Shown: positions 44,054 through 53,320, numbered from the stretch's first letter. The stretch is 64,000 bases of DNA from Rhodoferax lacus (GCF_003415675.1 NZ_QFZK01000014.1:1-64000), one strand, 5' to 3'. Notes: generated from the letters alone by a model not told the origin. Translations and numbers: made by a program.

Positions 44054-45007
44054 ATGGCAACTGCAAGCAACTACAAGACGGCCAGCGCATCGCATGGACC
44101 GCTGCTGGACCTGGAACACGTCGTGGGCGAACTGGCTGCGGTGCGCCAGGAGTGGCGTCTGTCGCAGCAGCGCTCCAACGAGCCCGGCGGGCGCGAACTG
44201 CCCTCGCGCGATGCGCTCTCCGACATTCTGAAAGGCCTCAAGGGCGTGCTGTTTCCCATGCGCCTGGGGCCCACCGATTTGCGCCAGGAGAGCGAAGACT
44301 TTTATGTGGGCCACACGCTGGGCGTGGTGCTGCATGCGCTGCACGCCCAGGTGCGGCTCGAGTTGCACTACACGGCGCGCCACCGAGAGGCACTGGACAG
44401 CGAGGCACTGGACGCCCAGGCCACCACGCTCACGCGTGACTTTGCCGCGGCCCTGCCCGGCATCCGCCGCCTGCTCGACAGCGATGTGGTGGCCGCCTTT
44501 GAGGGCGACCCTGCCGCGCGCAGCGTGGACGAAGTGCTGCTGTGCTACCCCGGCATTCTGGCCATGATTTACCACCGCGTGGCGCACCGCCTGTACCGCT
44601 TTGGCGTGCCCCTGCTGGCGCGCATTGTGGCGGAGCTGGCGCATGCGGAAACCGGCATCGACATCCACCCCGGCGCCCGCATCGGAGCGGGCTTCTTCAT
44701 CGACCACGGCACGGGCGTCGTGATTGGCGAGACCGCAGTGATTGGCGAGCGCGTGCGCCTGTACCAGGCCGTCACCCTGGGTGCCAAGAGCTTTCCGGTG
44801 GATGCCGAGGGCAAACCGCTCAAGGGCCAGCCACGCCACCCGACGCTGGAAGACGAGGTGGTGATTTACGCGGGAGCCACCGTGCTGGGCCGTATCACCG
44901 TGGGGCGCGGCGCCTCGATTGGCGGCAACGTCTGGCTCACGCATGACGTGGCACCGGGCACGCACATCACGCAGGCCAGCGCGCGCCAGGATCTGAAAGC
45001 TGCCTGA
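44054..45007 (+). CDS. epsC: Serine O-acetyltransferase (EpsC type)
   Basis: A 317-residue serine acetyltransferase: helical N-terminal domain (about 1-200) and left-handed beta-helix with hexapeptide repeats (IHPGARIGAGFFIDHGTGVV onward). Catalytic Asp/His of SATs lie in the DIHPGA and FIDHGTG region. It makes O-acetylserine from serine and acetyl-CoA for cysteine synthesis. It sits between rhodanese and encapsulin, an arrangement known from family 2A encapsulin loci. Confidence 0.94.
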   Translation: MATASNYKTASASHGPLLDLEHVVGELAAVRQEWRLSQQRSNEPGGRELPSRDALSDILKGLKGVLFPMRLGPTDLRQESEDFYVGHTLGVVLHALHAQVRLELHYTARHREALDSEALDAQATTLTRDFAAALPGIRRLLDSDVVAAFEGDPAARSVDEVLLCYPGILAMIYHRVAHRLYRFGVPLLARIVAELAHAETGIDIHPGARIGAGFFIDHGTGVVIGETAVIGERVRLYQAVTLGAKSFPVDAEGKPLKGQPRHPTLEDEVVIYAGATVLGRITVGRGASIGGNVWLTHDVAPGTHITQASARQDLKAA

Positions 45008-45073
45008 AGTACCGCCGCCACACAAGCAACCGAAACCTTTTTTCTCACCTCTTTTCAACCCCCGGAGACTCCC

Positions 45074-46003
45074 ATGTCAGACATAGCCCCAGGTCAATCC
45101 GCGCTCAGCGACAACGCTGCGCGGCAACTAGCCAACGCCACCAAGACCGTACCCATTCTGAGCACCATCAGCCCGCGCTGGCTGGTGCATCTGCTGCAAT
45201 GGGTTCCCGTGGAAGCCGGTATCTACCGCCTCAACAAGGTCAAGAACCCGCAGGACGTGCTGGTGGCCTGCGCCAAGCGCGATGAGTCCGAACTGCCGCA
45301 GACCTTTGTGGACTACGAAGAAACCCCGCGCGAGTATTTCCTCAACGCCGTCTCCACCGTGCTGGATGTGCACACCCGCGTGTCGGACCTGTACAGCAGC
45401 CCGCATGACCAGATCAAGGAGCAGCTGCGCCTGACCATTGAGACCATCAAGGAACGCCAGGAGTCCGAGCTGATCAACAACCCGGATTACGGCCTGCTCG
45501 CCAGCGTCGCACCGGAGCAGATCATCAACCCGCTGACCGGCGCCCCCACCCCCGATGACCTGGACGAGCTGCTGACCAAAGTCTGGAAAGAGCCCGCCTT
45601 CTTTCTGACCCACCCCTTGGCCATTGCCGCGTTTGGGCGCGAGTGCACACGCCGCGGCGTGCCACCCCCCACGGTGAGCCTGTTTGGTTCGCAGTTCCTG
45701 ACCTGGCGCGGCGTGCCGCTGATTCCCAGCGACAAGGTGCCTGTGGCCGATGGCAAGACCAAGATCATCCTGGTGCGCGTGGGTGACAAGCGCCAGGGCG
45801 TGGTGGGCGTGTTCCAGCCCGGACTGGCCGGTGAACAGAGCCCGGGTCTGTCGGTGCGCTTCATGGGCATCAACCGCAGCGCGATTGCCTCCTATCTGAT
45901 CAGCCTGTACTGCTCACTGGTTGTCCAATCCGACGACGCGCTGGCCGTGCTGGAAGATGTTGAAGTGGGCAAGTTCCATGACTATCCAGACACCTACAAG
46001 TAA
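45074..46003 (+). CDS. srpI: Family 2A encapsulin shell protein (SrpI type)
   Basis: A 309-residue HK97-fold shell protein of encapsulin family 2A. Recognisable segments are NATKTVPILSTISPRWLVHLLQWVPVEAGIYRLNKV-type N terminus, EYFLNAVSTVLDVHTRVSDLYSSPHDQ and the C-terminal IASYLISLYCSLVVQSDDALAVL. Such proteins self-assemble into an icosahedral protein cage in the cytosol and enclose cysteine desulfurase. GGAG precedes ATG 45074. The cargo gene starts 26 nt before its stop. Confidence 0.93.
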   Translation: MSDIAPGQSALSDNAARQLANATKTVPILSTISPRWLVHLLQWVPVEAGIYRLNKVKNPQDVLVACAKRDESELPQTFVDYEETPREYFLNAVSTVLDVHTRVSDLYSSPHDQIKEQLRLTIETIKERQESELINNPDYGLLASVAPEQIINPLTGAPTPDDLDELLTKVWKEPAFFLTHPLAIAAFGRECTRRGVPPPTVSLFGSQFLTWRGVPLIPSDKVPVADGKTKIILVRVGDKRQGVVGVFQPGLAGEQSPGLSVRFMGINRSAIASYLISLYCSLVVQSDDALAVLEDVEVGKFHDYPDTYK

Positions 46004-48173
46004 TCTGCCGGGGGAACATCCCCCTGCAGGTCTGCCCGACATCGCCATGCTGACGCAGCTGGCCGGTGCCTTCTTCTCGGCCCTGCCGGGACAGGCGCCT
46101 CAGCTGCCGGCCTCTGCGCCGTCGCTGGGCAGTTTGCCGCAGCCCTCGCCACCGGCGTTTGGGAATGCGCAGCCGAGCGCGCCCGCTTTGGGGAGCATTC
46201 AGCCGCCCGCGCAAGCGCTTGGCGGGGTGCCTGCACCCACCAACGTGCTGCCCGGTGGCAGCTCGCTGGGACCTACGGCGCGTGAGCCGCAATCCCCTGC
46301 GGGTCTGCCCTTTGGACAGCCGCCGCCCGGTGCCAATATGGCGCCGACCACGCCACAAAATGCGCTCAACCTGGGCGCATCCACACCCGCACTGGTGCCG
46401 CACTCCGCAGCGCCCAACGGCCTGCCCGACAACGCCACCCTGGTAGCACCCGCTGCAGACAACCGCGTTGGTGGACAGGTGCTGGGCGTGCCACAGCCTG
46501 TTGCCCATAGCGTGCCCACACCGGCCACTGCGCCATCGAAGCCCACTGCGGGAGGCGCATCCGTGCCCGCCGCACCGGGCGTCGGTGAATCAGCGGCTGT
46601 GACGGCAGGCAGTGCAGCGCTTCCGGCCGACAGTGCTTCGGCACCGGCTCCGGCGGCTGAGGCTTCGCCCTATTACTTCGTCAACAGCGGCAGCGGCTAT
46701 CCGTCCACCGTGACCGATTACAGCGCACCGCGCGAAGACCGCGTCACCGCGCATTCCTTTGGCCTGCCCGGTGCCGACGATTTGCGTGCGCTGCTGAGCA
46801 ACAACCCACGCGTACCTGCACAAGCAGGTGCAGCACCGGTTGCCAACAGCAGCGGTGCGCAGGCGGCGGGTCCGTTCTATTTTCTGGAACCTAAACGGGA
46901 CCCCAAAGGTTTCGCCGGAAGGGATCCGGAGATTGATGCGTCACGCCATCCGGCCTTTGACGTCAACGCGGTGCGTCGGGATTTCCCCATCCTGCAGGAA
47001 CGCGTGAACGGCAAGCAATTGGTGTGGTTTGACAATGCCGCCACCACGCACAAGCCCAAGGCAGTGATTGACCGGATCTCGTATTTTTACGAACACGAGA
47101 ATTCGAACATCCACCGTGCGGCCCATGCGCTGGCCGCCCGCGCCACCGATGCCTACGAAGGTGCGCGCGAGAAGGTGCGCAACTTCCTGGGTGCGGGCAG
47201 CGTGGATGAAATCATCTTCGTGCGCGGTGCCACCGAAGCCATCAACCTGGTTGCCAAGACCTGGGGTGTGCAGAACGTGAACGAGGGTGACGAGATCATC
47301 GTCTCGAACCTGGAACACCACGCCAACATCGTGCCCTGGCAGCAACTCGCGGCCCAGAAGGGCGCGAAGATCCGCGTGATTCCGGTGGACGACTCCGGCC
47401 AGGTGCTGCTGGACGAGTACAAAAAGCTGCTCAATGACCGCACGAAAATCGTGTCCGTGACACAGGTCTCCAACGCCCTGGGCACCGTGGTGCCGGTGAA
47501 GGAGATCGTGGAACTGGCCCACCGCGCGGGCGCCATCGCACTGGTGGACGGCGCGCAGTCGGTCAGCCATATGCGGGTGAATGTGCAGGACATTGGTGCG
47601 GACTTCTTTGTGTTCTCCGGGCACAAGGTGTTTGGCCCCACCGGCATTGGTGTGGTCTACGGCAAGCGTGCCCTGCTCGATGCCATGCCCCCGTGGCAGG
47701 GTGGCGGCAACATGATTGCCGACGTGACCTTCGAGCGCACGGTGTTCCAGCCGCCGCCCAACAAGTTCGAGGCCGGCACCGGCAACATCGCTGACGCGGT
47801 GGGTCTGGGTGCGGCCATCGACTATGTGCAGCGCATCGGCCTGGAGAACATTGCCCGCTACGAGCACGACCTGCTGGCCTACGCCACGCACCTGCTCAAA
47901 CCGATCCCCGGTGTGCGGCTGATTGGCACGGCGCACGAGAAGGCCAGCGTGCTGTCCTTCGTGCTCAAGGGCTACACCACCGAGGAAGTGGGCAAGGCAC
48001 TGAACGACGAAGGCATAGCGGTGCGCTCCGGTCACCACTGCGCGCAGCCCATCCTGCGGCGCATGGGTGTGGAGACCACGGTGCGGCCGTCGCTGGCGTT
48101 CTACAACACCTGTGAAGAGGTGGACAGGATGATTGCGGTGGTACGGCGGCTGAGCGGGGCAAGGCAGCACTAG
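45978..48173 (+). CDS. Encapsulin-targeted SufS-like cysteine desulfurase
   Basis: A 731-residue protein. Residues 1-326 are a Pro/Ala/Gly-rich, probably disordered extension. From F327 on it is a SufS-type cysteine desulfurase with PLP lysine K550 (FSGHK) and catalytic C688 (SGHHCAQP). It takes sulfur from cysteine, giving alanine and an enzyme persulfide. The extension has short conserved-looking islands: LPDIAMLTQLAGAFFSALPG (about 19-38), PYYFVN near 231 and FYFLEP (300-305), candidates for shell-binding sequences. ATG 45978 keeps the first island and overlaps the encapsulin gene. ATG 46047 would cut that island, so I reject it. Confidence 0.93.
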   Translation: MTIQTPTSNLPGEHPPAGLPDIAMLTQLAGAFFSALPGQAPQLPASAPSLGSLPQPSPPAFGNAQPSAPALGSIQPPAQALGGVPAPTNVLPGGSSLGPTAREPQSPAGLPFGQPPPGANMAPTTPQNALNLGASTPALVPHSAAPNGLPDNATLVAPAADNRVGGQVLGVPQPVAHSVPTPATAPSKPTAGGASVPAAPGVGESAAVTAGSAALPADSASAPAPAAEASPYYFVNSGSGYPSTVTDYSAPREDRVTAHSFGLPGADDLRALLSNNPRVPAQAGAAPVANSSGAQAAGPFYFLEPKRDPKGFAGRDPEIDASRHPAFDVNAVRRDFPILQERVNGKQLVWFDNAATTHKPKAVIDRISYFYEHENSNIHRAAHALAARATDAYEGAREKVRNFLGAGSVDEIIFVRGATEAINLVAKTWGVQNVNEGDEIIVSNLEHHANIVPWQQLAAQKGAKIRVIPVDDSGQVLLDEYKKLLNDRTKIVSVTQVSNALGTVVPVKEIVELAHRAGAIALVDGAQSVSHMRVNVQDIGADFFVFSGHKVFGPTGIGVVYGKRALLDAMPPWQGGGNMIADVTFERTVFQPPPNKFEAGTGNIADAVGLGAAIDYVQRIGLENIARYEHDLLAYATHLLKPIPGVRLIGTAHEKASVLSFVLKGYTTEEVGKALNDEGIAVRSGHHCAQPILRRMGVETTVRPSLAFYNTCEEVDRMIAVVRRLSGARQH

Positions 48174-48200
48174 CCAGCGCTCCCCGCAAAGGAAAGAAGA

Positions 48201-48227
48201 GGGCGACCTGCGGGTCGCCCTTTTTTT
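48201..48227 (+). terminator. Strong intrinsic terminator after the encapsulin operon
   Basis: GGGCGACC (48201-48208), loop TGCG, GGTCGCCC (48213-48220), then seven T (48221-48227). It ends the plus-strand operon 27 nt after the desulfurase stop. A run of A on the other side is weak, so it is mainly one-directional, although the DUF2934 gene ends within its T-tract. Confidence 0.92.
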
Positions 48228-48672
48228 ACTTGCTGAAGTGCCCGGCGGCAATCAGCTGGTCAACTTCGGCGGCGGCGTTCAGGTAGTCCTGGTCCGGGTC
48301 GCCCGGCGTGAAGCCGCGGCGCTGGGCGATGTAGTAGGCTGCCACCTCGATGTAGTTGGCGCGCTGGGCCTGGTCGATGGCGGGGCCTTCGACCTTGCCG
48401 GCCTTCTTGGCAGCGGCCTTGGGTTTGGCTTTGGCGACCGGGGCGGCAACAGCTGCTGCGGGTTTGGCAGCCGCGGGGGCTTTGGGCGCGGCCTTGGCAG
48501 GTGCCTTGGCCACAGCCTTGACGGCGGCCTTCTTGGCAACGGGCGCAGCTGGCACCACAGCGGCCGGGGCTACCTTCTTTGCGACGGCTTTGGGCTTGGC
48601 CACGGACTTGGACGGCACTGCCGGTGGGGTGGTGCTGGTGTCAGCGACGGGCGCTTTTTTGCTGGTTGCCAT
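48226..48672 (-). CDS. DUF2934 protein with histone-H1-like Ala/Lys/Pro-rich tail
   Basis: A 148-residue protein. Residues about 1-95 are almost only Ala, Lys, Pro and Val in AAKA/KPKA repeats like bacterial histone H1 proteins. The C terminus (IEVAAYYIAQRRGFTPGDPDQDYLNAAAEVD) is a DUF2934 domain. It may bind DNA through the basic tail; this is inferred from composition only. Confidence 0.82.
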   Translation of the reverse strand: MATSKKAPVADTSTTPPAVPSKSVAKPKAVAKKVAPAAVVPAAPVAKKAAVKAVAKAPAKAAPKAPAAAKPAAAVAAPVAKAKPKAAAKKAGKVEGPAIDQAQRANYIEVAAYYIAQRRGFTPGDPDQDYLNAAAEVDQLIAAGHFSK

Positions 48673-48798
48673 GGTGGGCTCCTCTGGATTGGACTTGCAT
48701 TGTGGGCCTGGAATGTTTCAACCGGTTGACGTCTGTCAAACGGACTGAAATGCCCCTTCCGCGAGCTAGCAATTAGTGCGCCAAACAACAGGCCACGC

Positions 48799-49692
48799 TC
48801 AGTTCTTGCCCTTCCAGGGCACCAGCCGGCCTTCCAGCAAGCGCATGGCCACGGTGAAGCCGAAGGCACAGACGGCGATGATGGCAATGCCCACAAACAC
48901 TGCGTCGGTCGCCAGAAAGTGCGAGGCCGACATGATCAGGTAGCCAATGCCACGGTTGGCGGCAATCAGCTCGGCGGCCACCAGCGTGCCCCAGCCCACA
49001 CCCAACGCGATGCGGATGCCGGTGAGGATTTCGGGCAGGGCCGAGGGCAGCACCACCTGGGTGAAGAGCTGCCAGCGGCTCGCCCCCAGAGACAGCGCCG
49101 CGTTGACCCGCTCCATGGGCAGCGCTCGCACACCGGCCTGGGCCGAGAGCACGATGGGCGCAAACATGGCCAAGGTCAGCAGGGTGATCTTGGAGGCCTC
49201 GCCAATGCCCAACCAAATGATCATCAGCGGCAGGTAGGCCAGGGGCGGCAAGGGCCAGTAAAACTCGATGGGCGTGTCCAGCACGCCCTTGGCCCAGCGG
49301 TTCAGGCCCATGAGCAGGCCCACGGGTATGCCCAATGTGATGGCAATGGCAGCGGCCGACAGAATGCGCGCCAGGCTGGCCGACACATGCTCCCACAGCG
49401 TGGCGTTGGCATAGCCGTCGTCCCAGATGCTTTGCGCCATGGTGATGACCTCGGCCGGGGTGGGCAGAAACAGGTGCGCCACCCAGCCGCTTTGCGCCAG
49501 CAGCCACCACAGGAACAGGATGGCGAGGCCGGTGGCCACACTGATGGGCACGGTAGAGCCTTCGCCAATGCCAAAGCTGCGCATCTTGACGAGGGTGGGC
49601 GCGGGCGGGCGCTTGCTGTATTCCGGCAGCATCAGGGTCTGGCTGGCATCGATGTTCTGGATCAAGGCGAGTTGGGCGGCGAGGTCGGTCAT
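48799..49692 (-). CDS. tauC: Taurine ABC transporter permease TauC
   Basis: A 297-residue permease with about six membrane segments. The [21 protein letters not shown] segment and the loop [21 protein letters not shown] are those of TauC. The start overlaps the tauB stop by 4 nt. With TauA and TauB it imports taurine and related sulfonates. No tauD follows; the only TauD-type gene in the window is the broken one at 36872-37737. Confidence 0.94.
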   Translation of the reverse strand: MTDLAAQLALIQNIDASQTLMLPEYSKRPPAPTLVKMRSFGIGEGSTVPISVATGLAILFLWWLLAQSGWVAHLFLPTPAEVITMAQSIWDDGYANATLWEHVSASLARILSAAAIAITLGIPVGLLMGLNRWAKGVLDTPIEFYWPLPPLAYLPLMIIWLGIGEASKITLLTLAMFAPIVLSAQAGVRALPMERVNAALSLGASRWQLFTQVVLPSALPEILTGIRIALGVGWGTLVAAELIAANRGIGYLIMSASHFLATDAVFVGIAIIAVCAFGFTVAMRLLEGRLVPWKGKN

Positions 49693-50480
49693 ACGCTGTG
49701 CATCTCTTGGGTTTCGTTCTGGTGGACGATGGCGCGGATTTCTTCGCGCAGCTCGGCAAACGCTGGCAAGGTATTGACGGCGCGGGCGTCACGCTCAGCG
49801 GCAAAGCGGTGCACAAAGTCCACGTCAAAGCGCGCCACGATGCGCCCGGGCCGGGGTGACATGACGATGACCTGGGTGCCCAGGAACAGCGCCTCTTCAA
49901 TGGAATGGGTGATGAAGAAAACCTGCTTGCCGGTGCGCGCCCACACATCCACCAACAGCTCCTGCATCTGTTCGCGCGTCATGCTGTCCAGCGCGCCAAA
50001 GGGTTCGTCCATCAGCAAGATCTTGGGGTCCGGTGCCAGGGCGCGCGCCAGGCCCACGCGCTGGCGCATACCACCCGAGAGCTCATAGGGCGCAGCGTTG
50101 GCAAAGTCCTGCAGGCCCACCAGGCGCAACAGCTCCTGGGCCCGCGCATTGCGCTCAGCTTTGGACACGCCGGCAAATTTCAGGCCCAGGGCCACGTTGT
50201 CCAGCACCGACTTCCAGGGCAGCAAGGTGTCCTTCTGGAACACCACGCCGCGGTCGGCACCGGGCCGGGTGACGGGTGCGCCATCCAGCGTGATGCTGCC
50301 ACCTGACAGCGGCAGAAAGCCCGCCATGGCGTTGAGCAGGGTGGACTTGCCGCAGCCCGAGGTACCCAAGGCCACGACAAAGCCGCGCTCGGGAATGTCC
50401 AGGGATACCTTGTCCAGCGCCTGCACCGGCTGGCCATTGCTGCCGGCAAAGAAGACGCTGGCGTTTTCAACCTTCAGCAC
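49689..50480 (-). CDS. tauB: Taurine ABC transporter ATPase TauB
   Basis: A 263-residue ABC ATPase: Walker [10 protein letters not shown] (39-47), signature [15 protein letters not shown], Walker [12 protein letters not shown], switch [10 protein letters not shown]. It lies 6 nt after tauA. Assignment as TauB rests on the neighbouring, clearly TauA-type binding protein. Confidence 0.94.
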   Translation of the reverse strand: MLKVENASVFFAGSNGQPVQALDKVSLDIPERGFVVALGTSGCGKSTLLNAMAGFLPLSGGSITLDGAPVTRPGADRGVVFQKDTLLPWKSVLDNVALGLKFAGVSKAERNARAQELLRLVGLQDFANAAPYELSGGMRQRVGLARALAPDPKILLMDEPFGALDSMTREQMQELLVDVWARTGKQVFFITHSIEEALFLGTQVIVMSPRPGRIVARFDVDFVHRFAAERDARAVNTLPAFAELREEIRAIVHQNETQEMHSV

Positions 50481-50486
50481 GGGTGG

Positions 50487-51500
50487 CTACTTTTTGAGCG
50501 AAGCCACGGCGGTGGGCGTCACAAAGGCGGCGTAGCTGGGCAGCACATCGAAAATCTTCTTTTGCTCTTTGAGGAAGGCCGAGGTTTCCTTCAGGATCTT
50601 GGCAATGCCAGACTTCTCGCCACCACCCAGCCAGGCGTCCGACGCTTGTGCGGACACGGGCACCAGGTTCAGGTTCAAGAGGCCAGCAGCCTGGTCAGCA
50701 GGGGTGCCGCCCAGCAGCTTGGCGAGTTGCTTGGCGTTGTCGCTGTCCTTGTCCCAGGCGGCCTTGTTGGACACAAAGGAGTTGGTGTGCTTTTCAATCA
50801 CGCCGCTGAAGGCTTTGAGGAACTCGGGGTTCTCTTTGGCGAAGGCGCCAGTGGCTACCCAGGCCGAGAAGGTGGGTGCGCCTTTTTCAGCCACTTCCTT
50901 GGAGGTGACCAGCACCTTGCCGGTCTTCTTGAGTTCAGTGAGCGCCGGATCCCAGACGAAGCCGCCGTCGATATCGCCCCGGTTGAAGGCGGCCACGATT
51001 TCAGGCTGGGGAATGGCAAACACCTGCACGTCTTTTTCTGTGAGGCCCTGGCTCTTGATCAGCGCCAGCAACTGGTAGTGGTCGGTGGAGACGGGGGCGG
51101 CCGCGAGCTTCTTGCCCTTGAGGTCGGCCACGGTGTTGATGCCCGAGCCGTTGCGCACGACCAGTGCCTCATCGGTACCGGAGATGGAGGCCAGGTAGAA
51201 AGCCTTCACATCCAGACCACGCGAAGTGGCAGCGGCGTAGGGGCTGGAGCCCACATAGCCCACCTGCACATCGCCCGACGCAATGGCGGCAAAAATTTCG
51301 CCGCCGGAGTTGAACTTGCGGAAATCAATCTTGGTGCCGGTGGCCTTTTCAAAGTCGCCGTTGGCAATGCCCAGCGAGGATGGCAGGGCGTCTGTCTGGT
51401 AGGCGACGACGACTTTTTTGTCTGCAGCCTGTGTGCCGAGCGCGGTGGCCAGCAGGAGGGCACCGACGGTTGCGGTGAGCAGTTTCTTCACGAGTTTCAT
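50487..51500 (-). CDS. tauA: Taurine-binding periplasmic protein TauA
   Basis: A 337-residue binding protein with a signal peptide (cleavage near GTQAADK) and clear TauA features: VVAYQTDALPS, RKFNSGGEIFAAIASGDVQ, VGYVGSSPYAAA and RGDIDGGFVWDPAL. It captures taurine for TauBC. It is the first gene of tauABC; the 142-bp upstream gap separates it from the Rrf2 regulator transcribed in the same direction. Confidence 0.95.
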   Translation of the reverse strand: MKLVKKLLTATVGALLLATALGTQAADKKVVVAYQTDALPSSLGIANGDFEKATGTKIDFRKFNSGGEIFAAIASGDVQVGYVGSSPYAAATSRGLDVKAFYLASISGTDEALVVRNGSGINTVADLKGKKLAAAPVSTDHYQLLALIKSQGLTEKDVQVFAIPQPEIVAAFNRGDIDGGFVWDPALTELKKTGKVLVTSKEVAEKGAPTFSAWVATGAFAKENPEFLKAFSGVIEKHTNSFVSNKAAWDKDSDNAKQLAKLLGGTPADQAAGLLNLNLVPVSAQASDAWLGGGEKSGIAKILKETSAFLKEQKKIFDVLPSYAAFVTPTAVASLKK

Positions 51501-51642
51501 GGGATGTGTCCTTTGAGAGTTTGCAGGCGCTGCCAGGCGCGCCTTGGTTCAAACTGTAGAGACGGACACCCCGTTCACAAACGACCGTTTTCAGCATTGC
51601 ATATGTGAAAACCGCAGAAGGCGGCCCTCACCATATGCAGAT

Positions 51643-52161
51643 TCAGGCGCGCAGCGTCTGCCCCAGCGCGAACACCGAGTTGGGCACCAGCGGGCGCGGG
51701 GTCTGGCGAGCGGGTGCGGCCAGCACGCCCTTGGTGGTCTTCTGGCGCTCCTGCACCTTGAAGCCGCTGGCACGCTGCTCATCGGCCAGGCTTTTGAGGC
51801 TGATGGTTTTCATGTGCTCGAACACGGCGCTGTTGAGCGAGTCCCACAGGGCCTGGGTGTCAAGCACGCCCTCGCGTTCCTTGCGGGCACTGTGCGGGTC
51901 GCCCACTTCCTCGATGGCGCCAATGATGTCGGCCACGGTGATGCTGTCGCCGCGAAAGCCCAGGGCATAGCCGCCGCCAGGCCCACGCGTGCTCTCCACC
52001 AGGCTGTGCTGGCGCAGCTTGGCAAACACCTGCTCCAGGTAAGAGAGGGATATGCCATGGCGCAGGGCCAGGTCAGACAGGGGCACGGGATAGCCCTTCT
52101 CGCGCAGGGCCAGGTCAATCATGGCGGTGATGGCAAATCGTCCACGGGTACTGAGTCGCAT
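51643..52161 (-). CDS. Rrf2-family regulator lacking cluster cysteines
   Basis: A 172-residue IscR/Rrf2-type regulator: MRLSTRGRFAITAMIDLAL start, LEQVFAKLRQHSLVESTRGPGGGYAL wing, and a C-terminal helix with LDTQALWDSLNSAV. It contains no cysteine at all, so it cannot hold an iron-sulfur cluster as IscR does. Cluster-free relatives such as CymR control cysteine metabolism with cysteine synthase. Its place between tauABC and sulfate genes fits a sulfur role. A much longer upstream frame is not protein-like. Confidence 0.9.
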   Translation of the reverse strand: MRLSTRGRFAITAMIDLALREKGYPVPLSDLALRHGISLSYLEQVFAKLRQHSLVESTRGPGGGYALGFRGDSITVADIIGAIEEVGDPHSARKEREGVLDTQALWDSLNSAVFEHMKTISLKSLADEQRASGFKVQERQKTTKGVLAAPARQTPRPLVPNSVFALGQTLRA

Positions 52162-52266
52162 CTTTTTCACTCCTGTACAGCGCGAAGGCGCTGAAAGGTT
52201 TGAATATATGCAGGACAATGCTTCGTGAAAAGTCGTAGTTTCAACAATCTCACTTCGTAAAACGCG

Positions 52267-53163
52267 ATGAATTACAAACACCTGCTGTACTTCTGGGTCA
52301 CGGCCAAGGCCGGGGGCGTGATGCGCGCGGGCGAGCAGCTGCACACCACGCCGCACACCCTGTCGGCACAGATCAAGCTGCTGGAAGACTGGCTGGGCCA
52401 CAAGCTGTTTAAGAAGGCCGGGCGCAACCTGGAGCTGACCGAGGACGGGCGCCTGGCACTGGGCTATGCCGACCAGATTTTCACCCTGGGCGCTGAGCTG
52501 GAGGCGGCTGTGCGCGCCTCGACCGGGGCAGGTAACAAGGTGTTGGACTTCAAGGTGGGCGTGGCCGACTCGGTGAGCAAGTCGATTGCCTACCGGCTGC
52601 TGGAGCCCGCCCTGTCGATTACTGAGCCGGTGCGCCTGGTGTGCAGCGAGGGCAAGTTCCCGGAGCTGCTGGCCGAGCTGGCCCTGAACCGGCTGGACCT
52701 GGTGATTGCCGATGAGCCCATGTCGCGCCGCCTGAGCGTGCGCGCCTTCAACCACCCGCTGGGCGGCACAGCCATGAGTTTCTTCTGCACACCGGCCCTC
52801 AAGGCGCAGCTCAAGGGCAGCTTCCCCCAATGCCTGAATGGCCAGCCCATGCTGATTCCGGGGGCCCAGGCCTCGGTGCGCCAGCAGCTAGAAGGCTGGC
52901 TGACGCGCCACGGCGTGCAGCCCCACATCGTCGGCGAGTTTGACGATGGCGCGCTGATGACAGCCTTTGCCCGCGAGGGCCGCGGCATCTTCATGGCGCC
53001 CAGCGTGACCGAGGCCGAAACCATTCAGCAATTCGGCGTGAAGGTGATTGGCCGCAGCGACGAGCTGCGCGAAGAGTTCTATGCGGTGTCGGTGGAGCGG
53101 CGCATCACCCACCCCTGCGTGGTGGCCATCACCAAGGCCGCACGCGGGCAGCTGTTTGGCTAG
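52267..53163 (+). CDS. NhaR-like LysR regulator next to sulfate genes
   Basis: A 298-residue LysR-family regulator of the NhaR-like subgroup (MNYKHLLYFWVTAKAGG), of the same type as the one at 25538. Divergent from the Rrf2 gene with 105 bp between. It lies upstream of, and in the same direction as, the sulfate-binding gene. A role in sulfur or anion uptake is suggested only by position. Confidence 0.88.
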   Translation: MNYKHLLYFWVTAKAGGVMRAGEQLHTTPHTLSAQIKLLEDWLGHKLFKKAGRNLELTEDGRLALGYADQIFTLGAELEAAVRASTGAGNKVLDFKVGVADSVSKSIAYRLLEPALSITEPVRLVCSEGKFPELLAELALNRLDLVIADEPMSRRLSVRAFNHPLGGTAMSFFCTPALKAQLKGSFPQCLNGQPMLIPGAQASVRQQLEGWLTRHGVQPHIVGEFDDGALMTAFAREGRGIFMAPSVTEAETIQQFGVKVIGRSDELREEFYAVSVERRITHPCVVAITKAARGQLFG

Positions 53164-53183
53164 GCGCGGCTTAGACGGTTTGG

Positions 53184-53197
53184 GCCATAAGCAAACA
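53184..53197 (+). promoter_or_regulatory. ATAAGCAAAC motif upstream of sbp
   Basis: The sequence GCCATAAGCAAACA lies about 125 bp before the sbp start. A matching block, CGGTTT(T/G)GG...ATAAGCAAACAA, occurs before cysT (54441). It is the reverse complement of the TTGCTTAT half of the elements at 37830 and 43481. Interpreted as a half-site for a CysB-type regulator. Confidence 0.45.
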
Positions 53198-53320
53198 AGC
53201 AATACATCCTTGGGCTATGCTGCGCCGGTGTGCACAATCGCGCCTTTGGGCGGTTGCCTCGCGCGCTGTGCGCCGGGCGACTGGTCAGGCCTTTTCTCCA
53301 GAACTTTTATCAGGTCCTAT

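Noticed and set aside
45074..46003. Encapsulin gene as a captured phage capsid gene
   Set aside because: The HK97 fold is shared with phage, but the sequence is of the SrpI type, the neighbours are sulfur genes and no portal, protease or terminase is present.
52162..52830. Long N-terminal extension of the Rrf2 regulator
   Set aside because: It would run through the divergent LysR gene. The Rrf2 family begins at MRLSTRGRFA, so the start is at 52161.
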